DNA of 45,912 nucleotides, taken from the NCBI GenBank assembly GCA_945893145.1, contig CAMDDZ010000043.1, positions 1 through 45,912 on the forward strand, given 5' to 3'. Made by a program: the position numbers and the translations under genes. How positions within the stretch are numbered: the stretch's first letter is position 1; every line of letters starts with the position of its first letter. Positions 27,985 through 36,606 of this stretch are shown piece after piece. Below the pieces are notes generated by a model. That model made no database searches, had not been told where the DNA came from, and worked only from the letters and a program-made list of their open reading frames with translations. The DNA is from Rhodoplanes serenus. Its GTDB lineage: Bacteria > Pseudomonadota > Alphaproteobacteria > Rhizobiales > Xanthobacteraceae.

Positions 27985-28548
27985 TTACCGCTCGATCGTC
28001 CCGGTGCGCCGGATCTTCTTTTGCAGCAACAGCACGCCATAGAGCAGCGCCTCTGCGGTCGGCGGACAGCCCGGCACGTAGATGTCGACCGGCACGATGC
28101 GGTCGCAGCCGCGCACCACCGAGTAGGAATAGTGGTAGTAGCCGCCGCCGTTGGCGCACGAGCCCATCGAGATGACGTAGCGCGGCTCCGGCATCTGATC
28201 ATAAACCTTCCGAAGCGCGGGCGCCATTTTGTTGGTCAGCGTGCCGGCAACGATCATCACGTCGGACTGCCGCGGCGAAGCGCGCGGCGCAAAGCCGAAG
28301 CGCTCGGCATCGTAGCGCGGCATCGACATCTGCATCATTTCGACCGCGCAGCACGCCAGCCCAAAGGTCATCCACATCAGCGAGCCGGTGCGCGCCCAGA
28401 TGATCAGATCCTCGGTCGCGGTGACGATGAAGCCTTTGTCGGCAAGTTCGCCGTTGATGCCGGAAAAATACGGATCGTCCGCCCCCACCGGCCTGCCGGT
28501 GCGCGGATCGAGCACGCCTCTGGGCGCTGGCGCGACGAGGGTGTTCAT
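27985..28548 (-). CDS. nuoB: NADH-quinone oxidoreductase subunit B
   Basis: 187-residue subunit holding cluster N2, the direct electron donor to quinone. N2 ligands are the tandem C66-C67 ([10 protein letters not shown]), C131 (MGSCANGGG) and C161 (VPGCPP). The start [11 protein letters not shown] is chosen seven bases after nuoA; the first about 45 residues form the variable N-terminus. A longer in-frame start inside nuoA is rejected. Confidence 0.97.
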   Translation of the reverse strand: MNTLVAPAPRGVLDPRTGRPVGADDPYFSGINGELADKGFIVTATEDLIIWARTGSLMWMTFGLACCAVEMMQMSMPRYDAERFGFAPRASPRQSDVMIVAGTLTNKMAPALRKVYDQMPEPRYVISMGSCANGGGYYHYSYSVVRGCDRIVPVDIYVPGCPPTAEALLYGVLLLQKKIRRTGTIER

Positions 28549-28555
28549 GGTGCGA

Positions 28556-28921
28556 TCAATCCCATTCGAGCGCCCCTTTCCGCCACTCATAGATAAAGCC
28601 GACGGTGAGCACCGCAAGGAACACCATCATCGACCAGAATCCATAGGCGCCGAGCTGCCCGAATACGATCGCCCAGGGGAACAGAAACGCCACCTCAAGG
28701 TCGAAAATGATGAACAGGATCGCGACCAGATAGAAGCGCACGTCGAACTTCATGCGGGCGTCGTCGAAGGCGTTGAAGCCGCATTCGTAGGCCGAAAGCT
28801 TCTCGGGATCGGGCTGCTTGTAGGCAACGATGAACGGCACGACCAGCAACGCCAGTCCCAGGCCCAGCGCGACCGCGATGAAGATCACCAGGGGAAGATA
28901 GTCTTGCAGCAGGGCGTTCAT
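28556..28921 (-). CDS. nuoA: NADH-quinone oxidoreductase subunit A
   Basis: 121-residue three-helix membrane subunit and first gene of the operon. The conserved loop next to the quinone site reads [43 protein letters not shown] in four pieces, with the Cys of YECGF and the acidic FDLEVAF helix. AGAG lies ahead of the ATG. The longer in-frame frame upstream lacks helix-like composition and is not used. Confidence 0.96.
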   Translation of the reverse strand: MNALLQDYLPLVIFIAVALGLGLALLVVPFIVAYKQPDPEKLSAYECGFNAFDDARMKFDVRFYLVAILFIIFDLEVAFLFPWAIVFGQLGAYGFWSMMVFLAVLTVGFIYEWRKGALEWD

Positions 28922-29277
28922 TGCCGGCTCTTTGGCGTGCTTCTCTTTGGCGACTTCCGACCATCCGATCTGACCGGCCGTCGCGTCCGGCAAATCTCCG
29001 TCCTGGACCTCTGTCGGCACCCCGCAAGGCGCCGAAAGCCCCGAAAATCGCCCCAACGAGATCAGATTCGTTCCAAAGACAGGCGAATGAGGCTTAGCGC
29101 AGCGCACAAAGGGTGGCAAGGCGCGAAAAGCCCGGTGAATGCTGCATTGCGCGCCCTGGCAGGCGGCGTTTACGCTGTCGCCAAAAGGGGCGTGTGGTGC
29201 CGTTCGGTATTGTTTCTAAGCCGCTTTCAACATGGTTGAATGCAGTGCGGCAATCAAAGGTTGGGAGTGCGTGCGCG
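28922..29277. other. Divergent upstream region of the nuo operon and a cupin gene
   Basis: About 355 bp holding the control region of nuoA (minus) and of the cupin gene (plus). No gene is convincing here. For nuoA the best minus-strand pair is TTGCCA (29114-29119) with TAAGCC (29091-29096), 17 bp apart, but the -10 is poor. No operator, riboswitch or strong hairpin was recognised. Confidence 0.4.
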
Positions 29278-29727
29278 ATGCAACAGCTTACCGCGGGGAT
29301 CACCAAGGCTGGCACCGGCCTTGACGGCATCGTCTGGAACATCCTCGGCCAGACCTACGTGCCGAAATCGTTGTCGGAAAATTCGTTCTCCTGGCACGCC
29401 ACGTTCCCGCCCGGCACCTTCGTGCCGCCGCACATTCATCCGACTCAAGACGAGTTCATCTACGTTCTGGAAGGCCGTTTCGATCTCCTGCTTGACGGCA
29501 AGGACTTCCAGGCCACGACCGGCGACCTGATCAAGCTGCCGATGCAGGTGCCGCACGGCATCTTCAATAAGACCGACCAACCGGTGAAGTGCTTCTTCTG
29601 GGTGGCGCCGACCCGCAAGCTCTACGACCTGTTCTGGGGCATTCACTCCATGAAGGAGCAGAACCCGCCGGACGTCGTCGCACTGGCGGCGAAGCACGAG
29701 GTCGTGTTCCTGCCGCCGCCGGCGTGA
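29278..29727 (+). CDS. Cupin-domain protein
   Basis: 149-residue single cupin. Motif 1 is PPHIHPTQDEFIYVLEGRFDL with H52, H54 and E59. Motif 2 supplies H93 in PMQVPHGIFN, giving the classical 3-His/1-Glu metal site. The C-terminal third (TRKLYDLFWGIHSMKEQNPPDVVALAAKHEVVFLPPP) resembles cupins that end in a short helical cap. The ATG is chosen for the GGGAG ten bases upstream and because the frame before it is Arg/Cys-rich. It lies 66 bp before the ketoacyl synthase gene on the same strand and may be transcribed with it. Substrate unknown. Confidence 0.85.
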   Translation: MQQLTAGITKAGTGLDGIVWNILGQTYVPKSLSENSFSWHATFPPGTFVPPHIHPTQDEFIYVLEGRFDLLLDGKDFQATTGDLIKLPMQVPHGIFNKTDQPVKCFFWVAPTRKLYDLFWGIHSMKEQNPPDVVALAAKHEVVFLPPPA

Positions 29728-29793
29728 CGGTCCGCCGCGGTTCTATCCACAAGGCACGCGCGCACTGTTACCAGAACGCTGTATCGTCAAGGC

Positions 29794-30933
29794 ATGCTCG
29801 CGCTGCGCGATGCCTTCATCACGGGAACCGGCGTTTTTCTTCCAGGTGAGCCGGTCGGCAACGACCGGATGGAGGACTTCATCGGCCGGGTTGGCGGCCG
29901 CAAGTCTGTGATCGGCCAGCGTGCGCTACGCTGGAACGGCATTGCGACCCGCCACTACGCGCTGACGCCCGAGGGCGACGTGTTACATACCAACGCCTCG
30001 ATGAGCGCAGCGGCCGTGATGGCGTCGCTCGCCGACGCCGGCCTTGGCCGCGAGCAATTGCAAATGCTGGCGACCGCCACCACCCAAGGCGATTATCTCG
30101 TTCCCGGCCACGCCAGTGCGGTTCACGGCGAGCTTGGTGGCGGCGCGCTCGAACTTGCCAGCTTTCAGTCGGTCTGCGCCTCCTCGGTCATGGCCGCAAA
30201 GGCAGCCTCGTTCTCGGTGCGAGCCGGCGAGACCGATTGCGCGGCCGCGGTCGCCGGCGAATTTTCATCGCGCTGGTTCCGCCCGAGCTTCTATGAGGGC
30301 ACGGCGCTGATCGACGCCAAAGGCCGTTTGCCGATGGAGGCCGACTTTCTGCGCTGGACCCTTTCGGACGGCGCTGGCGCCATTGTGATCGAGCCAAAGC
30401 CGCGCCCCAATGGACCGAGCGTGCGGATCGACTGGATCGATCTCACGTCGCTGGCCGGCCGGTTCGACGCCTGCATGTGGGCGGGCGTTGCGCCCGAGCA
30501 TCGCGGCTCGCTCATCCATGCCTGGAGCCATGCCGGCCCACGCGCCGCGCACGAGGCCGGCGCGATCGCGCTGCTGCAGGACTTCACACTGCTGAAAATC
30601 ATCATCCGGGCCTGGATCGGGGTCTATCTCGAGAAGGTCGATTCAGGCCGGATCGATCCCAAAGGCGTCGATTGGCTGCTGTGTCACTATTCGGCACGCT
30701 CGCTGCGGCAGGAGATCGTCGATGTGCTGGAAGGCACCAATGCGATGATCCCCGAGCACAAATGGTTCACGACGTTGCCGGCGACCGGCAATGTCGGCTC
30801 GGCGTCGATCTGGATGATGCTTGACGCATTGCTGAAATCAGGCTCGGCTAAGCCCGCCGACAAGATTCTCTGCGTGGTGCCGGAAAGCGGCCGCGCGATG
30901 GTTGGCTTCATGATGTTGGAGGTGGTGGCATGA
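29794..30933 (+). CDS. Beta-ketoacyl-ACP synthase III-like condensing enzyme
   Basis: 379-residue thiolase-fold enzyme of the FabH/DarB/CerJ type, forming a C-C (or ester) bond from an acyl thioester. The triad is complete: C128 in FQSVCASS, H298 in LLCHYSARS and N333 in ATGNVGSAS, matching C112, H244 and N274 of E. coli FabH. It is about 60 residues longer than housekeeping FabH, with extra sequence around residues 220-275, which points to a secondary-metabolism or special-lipid role. Its last codons overlap the next gene as ATGA. Only a weak AAGG precedes the ATG, so initiation may depend on the upstream cupin gene. Confidence 0.85.
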   Translation: MLALRDAFITGTGVFLPGEPVGNDRMEDFIGRVGGRKSVIGQRALRWNGIATRHYALTPEGDVLHTNASMSAAAVMASLADAGLGREQLQMLATATTQGDYLVPGHASAVHGELGGGALELASFQSVCASSVMAAKAASFSVRAGETDCAAAVAGEFSSRWFRPSFYEGTALIDAKGRLPMEADFLRWTLSDGAGAIVIEPKPRPNGPSVRIDWIDLTSLAGRFDACMWAGVAPEHRGSLIHAWSHAGPRAAHEAGAIALLQDFTLLKIIIRAWIGVYLEKVDSGRIDPKGVDWLLCHYSARSLRQEIVDVLEGTNAMIPEHKWFTTLPATGNVGSASIWMMLDALLKSGSAKPADKILCVVPESGRAMVGFMMLEVVA

Positions 30934-31634
30934 GCGTCGCGCAAGCGTCTGCCCGGATCGATACCGCGCAGAATACGGCCGTCGCCGACGTCATGCGCAA
31001 GCTTGCGGTGGCGTGGACCGAATTCGAAGGCCGGCTGGAAGCAACGCCGCTGATCCGCAAGCTGACGCGCGGGCGGTTCGAGCTTTCCGACTACCACGCC
31101 TTCCTGATCAATCTGCGCCAGCAGGTGAAGGACGGCTCGCTCTGGATGTCGCGCGCGGCCTCCAGCATCGACGAGGAGCACCTGGAGCTGCGCTCCGCGC
31201 TGATGCAGCACGCCGTCACCGAACACCGCGACTTCCGTATGCTGGAGGTGGATTTTGTCACCAGCGGCGGCGCGCTCACGACGATCGAGACCGCCAAGAA
31301 AAACATTGGCTCCGAGGCACTGTCGTCCTGGATGTTCCACCAGGCGTCGCAGCCCAATCCGTTCGGCCTGCTCGGCGCCATGTTCATCATCGAGGGCCTG
31401 GGCTCGATCAAAGCCGCCGAATGGGGACATCTGGCGCAGCGCCGGCTCGGTCTGCCCAAAGAGGCGTTTAAATTCCTGCTCTATCACGGCGAGAACGACG
31501 CCGAGCACATGAAGGAATTCGAGGAGATGCTCCGCCTTGTGCTGCCGGACGACGCGGTGGCCGAGCGGATCGTTACCTGCGCCAGGGTGACGGCACGTCT
31601 CTACGCGCTACAGATCGAGGAGATCGCTGCGTGA
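30930..31634 (+). CDS. Heme-oxygenase-fold putative diiron oxidase/oxygenase
   Basis: 234-residue all-helical protein of the TenA/heme-oxygenase-like class (iron-containing redox enzyme family, which includes UndA, CADD and SznF-type enzymes). Candidate metal ligands are H94, E98 and H99 in LMQHAVTEHRDF, E155 in MFIIEGLGSI, and the diagnostic H186-x3-D190-x2-H193 in HGENDAEH. The first ligand helix does not align cleanly with CADD spacing, so ligand numbering there is tentative. It overlaps the ketoacyl synthase gene by four bases and the following gene by four (GTGA). The neighbours suggest it oxidises or decarboxylates an acyl or ketoacyl product; this is inference. Confidence 0.75.
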   Translation: MSVAQASARIDTAQNTAVADVMRKLAVAWTEFEGRLEATPLIRKLTRGRFELSDYHAFLINLRQQVKDGSLWMSRAASSIDEEHLELRSALMQHAVTEHRDFRMLEVDFVTSGGALTTIETAKKNIGSEALSSWMFHQASQPNPFGLLGAMFIIEGLGSIKAAEWGHLAQRRLGLPKEAFKFLLYHGENDAEHMKEFEEMLRLVLPDDAVAERIVTCARVTARLYALQIEEIAA

Positions 31635-32554
31635 CCGACATCCGGACCTTCGATCTCCGGAAGTTCGATCCCAAGGATCCCGATCCGTGGCTTGCGCTCT
31701 ATCTCGACCAAAGTCTGCCGATCGACGAAGGCGCCAAAGAGGCTCTGCTGGTCGGCAACCGTTCGATCTCGCGGCGCTGGCTGTTCCCGGTCGCGCGCGT
31801 GTTCATCTTCGTGTTCTTCATCGTCGTGAAAATCCTGCGCGGATTGTCGCCGCGTCGGCCCAACATGAACGTCGCGCTGCACCGGTTCATCCATTGGGGT
31901 CTGAAGCACTTCGCGTCGCCGGAAGCCAACATGCTGATCATGCGGCATTTCACGCTGGCGACCGAACTGCTGACCTTCATCAAGGCCAACGCCGGTCCGG
32001 TCGAGATCGATAGCTGGCCGCTGCGCCCCACCAAGCTCTCCGATTTGCGCGACAACGTGTTCCTGCAACACGATCTCAACATCTACAATTTCATCATCCA
32101 GCTCAACGCCAGCCTGCGCGCCCAGGGGCGCGATCTTGTGCCGGTGGCGAAGCCGGATTTTTCCGCCATCACGGACGGTCCGATTGCGCTCGAACCGATG
32201 CCGCATGGCCGGCTCAACGTCATCGATGTGCAGACGGCGATCGAGGCCTATACGCCGATGTATGCGCTGTTTCTGCCGCGCGAGGATTTCGTCCGTGCCG
32301 CCAATTCGCTTCAGCTCGACGAGGTCGTTGCGATCTACATCGCCAAGGTCCTCGGCACCGACTATCACCTGGCATTCATGAAGAACGGCCATCCGCTGGT
32401 GCCGCTGTCGACCTTGCAGGCCGGCTACCGGCTGATGATGCACGGCCTCGACGTCGAGGGGCTGCACGGTTGGCTGCGCGTGCTCAAGCGCCGGCAGGCC
32501 GCGGGGCTGCCGCTCGATCCGCGCAATCCGACCGCGGCCGGCGTGACGATTTAG
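31631..32554 (+). CDS. Unrecognised protein with one membrane helix, third gene of the KAS III operon
   Basis: 307-residue protein I cannot place in a characterised family; it may match a DUF-only family. It starts at GTG inside the GTGA overlap with the diiron-oxidase gene. Visible features are an N-terminal FDLRKFDPKDPDPWLALYLDQ segment, one hydrophobic helix at about 51-68 (WLFPVARVFIFVFFIVVKIL) followed by a basic stop, then a soluble part with several conserved-looking histidines (MRHFTLATELLTF, NVFLQHDLNIYNFIIQLN, GTDYHLAF). The likely topology is a short cytosolic N-terminus, a single anchor and a large C-terminal domain. Four-base overlaps with its neighbours imply a shared pathway. 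Its stop overlaps the convergent flavoprotein gene by four bases. Confidence 0.75.
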   Translation: MTDIRTFDLRKFDPKDPDPWLALYLDQSLPIDEGAKEALLVGNRSISRRWLFPVARVFIFVFFIVVKILRGLSPRRPNMNVALHRFIHWGLKHFASPEANMLIMRHFTLATELLTFIKANAGPVEIDSWPLRPTKLSDLRDNVFLQHDLNIYNFIIQLNASLRAQGRDLVPVAKPDFSAITDGPIALEPMPHGRLNVIDVQTAIEAYTPMYALFLPREDFVRAANSLQLDEVVAIYIAKVLGTDYHLAFMKNGHPLVPLSTLQAGYRLMMHGLDVEGLHGWLRVLKRRQAAGLPLDPRNPTAAGVTI

Positions 32555-33801
32555 GCGGCTTTTCCGGGCTTATTCACCTGGCTCTGCGCGAAGCCCGCAG
32601 CGCCTGCGTAGCCGCGCACAATCGCCTTGCGCTGTTCGAACGACAGCACGTCGTCAATGTTGGAGAAACCATCGGGGGCGCGCTGCTCCACCGCGTCGAT
32701 CACGCCCTCCGGCCCGCCGCTGCGGTTCATCCGCACGATCTGCGCGGTCGGCGGCAGGCGTTCCTGCTCATAGGCCCACAACCCATGCGCCGGATGGTCG
32801 GCCGACACCAACCGGTCTGCGAGGCAGCGCGCGTCAAGGATCGCCTGCGACGCGCCATTGGAGCCGACCGGATACATCGGGTGCGCGGCGTCGCCGAGCA
32901 GCGTGACGCGGCCGTGCGACCAGCGCGGCAGCGGATCGCGATCGCACATCGGAAATTCCCAGAACTCCGGCGTCGCCTCGATCAGCGCCTTGGCATCCAC
33001 ATAAGGAATCCGAAACCGCTGCACGTGCGGCATCAAATCTTCGAAGCGTCCCGGCCGCGACCAGTCCTCGTTGTTCGGCGGAGTACCGCCCTCGCCCACC
33101 TTCACCAGCACTGCCCAATTGGTCAGCGGGCGATCCTCGCGCGCACCCTCGCTGATCGGATAGATCACGCATTTCGCCGCCATGCCGCCGGCGATCACCA
33201 TCGAGCGGCCGGTCAAAAACTTTGGCCAGTCGAGCGCGCCGCGCCACAGCATCGAGCCGTTCCAGCGCGCCGGGCCTTCGTTCGGAAACAGCGCGGCGCG
33301 CACATGCGAATGGATGCCGTCGGCGCCGATCAGCACATCGCCCTGGGCGGTGTGGCGGTGCGAGCCGTTGCGATCGAAGAAATAAGCGGTCACGCCCGCG
33401 TCATCCTGCCGGAAGCCGCCGAGCCGGTGGCCGGTGTGGATGCGGCTCTCGCCGAGCCGCGACCGCACCGCCTGATGAATCACGCTTTGCAGGCGGCCGC
33501 GGTGGATCGAGAACTGCGGCACGTCGTAGCCGGCGTCGAGGCCGCGCGGTTCGCGCCAGATTTCCTGGCCGAAACGGTTGGTATAGATCAACTCGTAGGT
33601 TCGGATGCCGACCGCGTCGAGCCGGTCCAGCAGGCCGAGGTCTTTCAATTCCTTGATCGCATGCGGCAGCGTGTTGATGCCGACGCCGAGCTCCCGGACA
33701 CCTTCGGACTGCTCGTACAACTCGCAGGGAATGCCGCGCGCGTGCAGCATCAGGGCTGTGGTGAGCCCGCCGATCCCGCCGCCAATGACAATCACCTTCA
33801 C
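32551..33801 (-). CDS. FAD-dependent monooxygenase (PhzS-like)
   Basis: 416-residue class A flavoprotein monooxygenase. GGGIGG (8-13) binds the ADP part of FAD, the second motif is VLIGADGIHSHVRAAL, and the third is GRVTLLGDAAHPMYPVGSNGASQAILDA. The GVGINTLPHAIKELKDLGLLD segment near residue 40 and the overall length resemble PhzS and related oxidoreductases acting on bulky aromatics. The start is MKVIVIGGG. It is encoded alone, convergent with the KAS III operon and divergent from the TPR gene. Substrate unknown. Confidence 0.85.
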   Translation of the reverse strand: MKVIVIGGGIGGLTTALMLHARGIPCELYEQSEGVRELGVGINTLPHAIKELKDLGLLDRLDAVGIRTYELIYTNRFGQEIWREPRGLDAGYDVPQFSIHRGRLQSVIHQAVRSRLGESRIHTGHRLGGFRQDDAGVTAYFFDRNGSHRHTAQGDVLIGADGIHSHVRAALFPNEGPARWNGSMLWRGALDWPKFLTGRSMVIAGGMAAKCVIYPISEGAREDRPLTNWAVLVKVGEGGTPPNNEDWSRPGRFEDLMPHVQRFRIPYVDAKALIEATPEFWEFPMCDRDPLPRWSHGRVTLLGDAAHPMYPVGSNGASQAILDARCLADRLVSADHPAHGLWAYEQERLPPTAQIVRMNRSGGPEGVIDAVEQRAPDGFSNIDDVLSFEQRKAIVRGYAGAAGFAQSQVNKPGKAA

Positions 33802-33842
33802 GGCCAGCCAACCCTTACCGACGCTACGGTTTACCGCGTTTC

Positions 33843-33871
33843 TATAATGGCCCGGCCGCCCAGAACTGCAA
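33843..33871 (-). promoter_or_regulatory. Candidate promoter of the PhzS-like gene in a divergent spacer
   Basis: On the minus strand TTGCAG is followed by an AT-rich ATTATAGA -10 region, 17-19 bp away depending on register. The plus-strand reading of the same bases contains a perfect TATAAT (33843-33848) but lacks a -35, so the TPR gene may use it only with an activator. Confidence 0.3.
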
Positions 33872-33947
33872 CGACTTCCCGCCCGCTTGGTTGATTTCGC
33901 GGCGTTGCGCTAAAACGAGGTCCGAAAGGGTTAAAAGCCGACAGTCC

Positions 33948-35729
33948 ATGGCCAAACTCCCGCAGCCCGACCCGCGCTACCTGCAGGCGCTCCGCATGCT
34001 CGAGGAGGCGGTTGCCGCTCAGCGCGGGGGCCGCGCCGCCGAGGCCGATCAGCTGTTCGGCCGGGTGCTGAAGAAGAACCCCGACTATTTCGACGCGCTC
34101 AACCTCTATGGCGTGTTCAAGTACCAGCACAACAAACCGCACGACGCGCTCAAGCTTCTGACCCGGGCGACCGCACTCAACCCGCGCTCGGTTGGCGCGC
34201 TCAACAATCTCGGTGTGGTGCACGGCGCATTGGCACGGCCCAAGGACGCGCTCGCAGCCTTCGACCGGGCGCTGGCGCTCGATGCTGCGAACCCGCAGAC
34301 GCTCGGCAACCGCGGCAACGCGCTCGCGGCGCTTGGCCGATTGGACGAAGCGCTAGCGAGCTATGACCGCGCGCGCGCGGCCGAGCCGAACCGGCCCGAT
34401 ATTCACCACAACCGCGGCAACGTGCTGTATCGGCTCGGGCGGCACGATGAGGCGCTGGCGAGCTACGACAAGGCACTGGCGCTCAATCCGCGGGCGCCAG
34501 ATGTGCTGATGAGCCGGGGCGCGCTGCTGCAGGAGCAGGCGCGCTACGCCGAAGCCCTGCCCTGCTATGACAAAGCCGTTGCGCTGGCGCCGCAATTCGC
34601 GGAGGCGCATCGCACTCGCGGCTGCGTGCTGCTCGGGCTCGAACGTCCGGCCGAGGCGCTGACGAGCATCGATGCGGCGCTCGCGCTCAACCCCAATCAA
34701 GCGCTTGCACTCACCAACCGGGGCAGCGTGCTGCAGGAACTCAATCGCGCCGAGGAGGCACTGGCGAGCCACCAAGCCGCCTTGCGGCTTGAGCCGAAAC
34801 ACCAGCAGGCGCGCTACAATGCTGCGATCGCCGAACTCAGTCTCGGCCGCTATGCGGACGGCTGGCGCGATTACGAGAGCCGCTGGGGCAACCCGGACTT
34901 AGCCTCGATCCGGCGGACATTCCCGCAGCCATTGTGGCTCGGCGACACGCCAGTCGCCGGCAAGACAATCCTGTTGCACGCCGAACAAGGTTTTGGCGAC
35001 GCCATCCAATTCGTGCGCTACGCGCCGTTGGTCACGGCACTCGGCGCCACCGTGCTGCTGCAAGCGCCGCAGCCGTTGTGCGAGCTATTCCGATCGGTGG
35101 CGGGCGTAACTTGCGTGTTGAGCCGCGACGAAGCGCTTCCCGCGTTCGACCTGCACTGTCCCTTGCTCAGCTTGCCGTTTGCATTGCGGGCGAACGTGCC
35201 GAGCATTCCGGCTGGCGTGCCTTATCTGGCGCCCCCCGCCGAACGGATTGCGGCGTGGCGAGCACGCCTCGCCGCTGCGCCGCGCCGGATCGGGCTCGCC
35301 TGGTCCGGGCGGCTTTACCCGAAGAACCGCTCGGTGCCGTTCGGTGCCTTGCGCGCGCTGCTCGCGCTGCCCGACACAGCCTTTGTGAGCTTGCAGCAGG
35401 AGCTTCCCGACGAGGACCAGCGGCAACTCGCCGATGCGCCCAACGTGCAGCATTTCGGCAAGGCGCTTGCCGATTTCACCGACACCGCGGCGCTGATCGC
35501 GAACCTCAATCTGGTGGTGAGCATCGATAGCGCGGTCGCCCACTTGGCCGGCGCGCTGGGCAAGCCGCTCTGCTTACTGCTGCTGTTTGCATCGGACTTC
35601 CGCTGGCTGATCGATCGTGCCGACAGTCCCTGGTATCCGACCGCCCGGCTGTTCCGACAGCGCCGGGCCGGGGATTGGGCCGAAGCAATCGAAGACGTGC
35701 GCCAAACCATTGCGGCGCAACCCCAATGA
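33948..35729 (+). CDS. TPR-repeat protein fused to a glycosyltransferase-9-like domain
   Basis: 593-residue two-part protein, no signal peptide. Residues about 20-320 form eight to nine tetratricopeptide repeats with the W/L-G-Y-A-F-A-P pattern (EALASYDKALALNPRAPDV, EALTSIDAALALNPNQALA and others). Residues about 335-590 resemble the heptosyltransferase/GT9 fold: LLHAEQGFGDAIQFVRYAPL, RIGLAWSGRLYPKNRSVPF and the nucleotide-sugar site VVSIDSAVAHLAGALGKPLCLLL. Such TPR-glycosyltransferases modify proteins or surface glycans. The ATG giving MAKLPQPDPRYLQ is chosen; the in-frame sequence before it is Arg/Ser-rich. The next gene, an FkbM methyltransferase, supports a glycan-decorating pair. Confidence 0.82.
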   Translation: MAKLPQPDPRYLQALRMLEEAVAAQRGGRAAEADQLFGRVLKKNPDYFDALNLYGVFKYQHNKPHDALKLLTRATALNPRSVGALNNLGVVHGALARPKDALAAFDRALALDAANPQTLGNRGNALAALGRLDEALASYDRARAAEPNRPDIHHNRGNVLYRLGRHDEALASYDKALALNPRAPDVLMSRGALLQEQARYAEALPCYDKAVALAPQFAEAHRTRGCVLLGLERPAEALTSIDAALALNPNQALALTNRGSVLQELNRAEEALASHQAALRLEPKHQQARYNAAIAELSLGRYADGWRDYESRWGNPDLASIRRTFPQPLWLGDTPVAGKTILLHAEQGFGDAIQFVRYAPLVTALGATVLLQAPQPLCELFRSVAGVTCVLSRDEALPAFDLHCPLLSLPFALRANVPSIPAGVPYLAPPAERIAAWRARLAAAPRRIGLAWSGRLYPKNRSVPFGALRALLALPDTAFVSLQQELPDEDQRQLADAPNVQHFGKALADFTDTAALIANLNLVVSIDSAVAHLAGALGKPLCLLLLFASDFRWLIDRADSPWYPTARLFRQRRAGDWAEAIEDVRQTIAAQPQ

Positions 35730-35770
35730 TCCGGGCTAACAAAGTCGCGTCCGCGCGCGAAGGAGCGGTC

Positions 35771-36586
35771 ATGAATCCGCAATTGTCGATCCGGCGATGC
35801 CGCCACGGCACCATGATGTACCTGCGGAACGACGTTTATATCGGCCGCTCGTTCGATCAATACGGCGAGTATTCCGAGGGCGAAGTCGCGCTGTTCCGCC
35901 AATTGCTGCGGCCGGGCGACGTGGCGCTCGACGTCGGCGCCAACATCGGCGCGCACACCATCGCGATGGCACAGTTCGTCGGTCCGCAAGGCATTGTGTA
36001 CGCCTTTGAGCCGCAGCGCATCGTATTTCAAATCCTCTGCGGCAATGTCGCGCTGAACGAGCTTGGCAACGTCAAAGCCATGCCGAACGCGGTCGGTGCG
36101 AGCCCCGCCGCGATCAAAGTGCCGGTCGTCAATTATGGCGCGCTCAACAATTTCGGCGGGCTCGCAATCGGGGGCGATGCCGGCGAGGATGCGGCCGTGA
36201 TCACGCTCGACAGTCTCAATTTGCCGGCCGCACGACTGATCAAGATCGACGTCGAGGGCATGGAAATCGACGTGCTGCGCGGCGCCAAGGCGACCATCGA
36301 GCGTTGCCGGCCCCTGCTCTACCTGGAAAACGACCGCATCGAGCGGTCCAGTGCGCTGGTCCGCCAGATCATGGATCTGGGCTACCGGCTGTGGTGGCAC
36401 CTCACGCCACTGTTCAACGCCGACAATTTCCTGCGCAACCCGAACAACGTCTTGGGCCGGACCGTGTCGTTCAATATGCTGTGTGGGCCGCGGGACATGG
36501 AAGCGCCCAGCGGTCTGCGCGAGATTGCCTCGCCCGAAGAGGCCACGGCCTATCTTGAGGATGTCCGCAACAGAAATGCACTTTGA
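35771..36586 (+). CDS. FkbM-family methyltransferase
   Basis: 271-residue SAM-dependent methyltransferase. Motif I is VALDVGANIGAHTIAMAQFVG, followed by VYAFEPQRIVFQIL, LIKIDVEGMEIDVLRGA and PLLYLEND, the FkbM sequence pattern. Family members O-methylate sugars or natural products. The ATG at 35771 has AAGGAG six bases upstream; an earlier ATG at 35726 overlaps the preceding stop as ATGA and would add 15 residues. It follows the TPR-glycosyltransferase gene directly. Confidence 0.87.
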   Translation: MNPQLSIRRCRHGTMMYLRNDVYIGRSFDQYGEYSEGEVALFRQLLRPGDVALDVGANIGAHTIAMAQFVGPQGIVYAFEPQRIVFQILCGNVALNELGNVKAMPNAVGASPAAIKVPVVNYGALNNFGGLAIGGDAGEDAAVITLDSLNLPAARLIKIDVEGMEIDVLRGAKATIERCRPLLYLENDRIERSSALVRQIMDLGYRLWWHLTPLFNADNFLRNPNNVLGRTVSFNMLCGPRDMEAPSGLREIASPEEATAYLEDVRNRNAL

Positions 36587-36606
36587 GTCTGGGGAGACAC
36601 AACACC

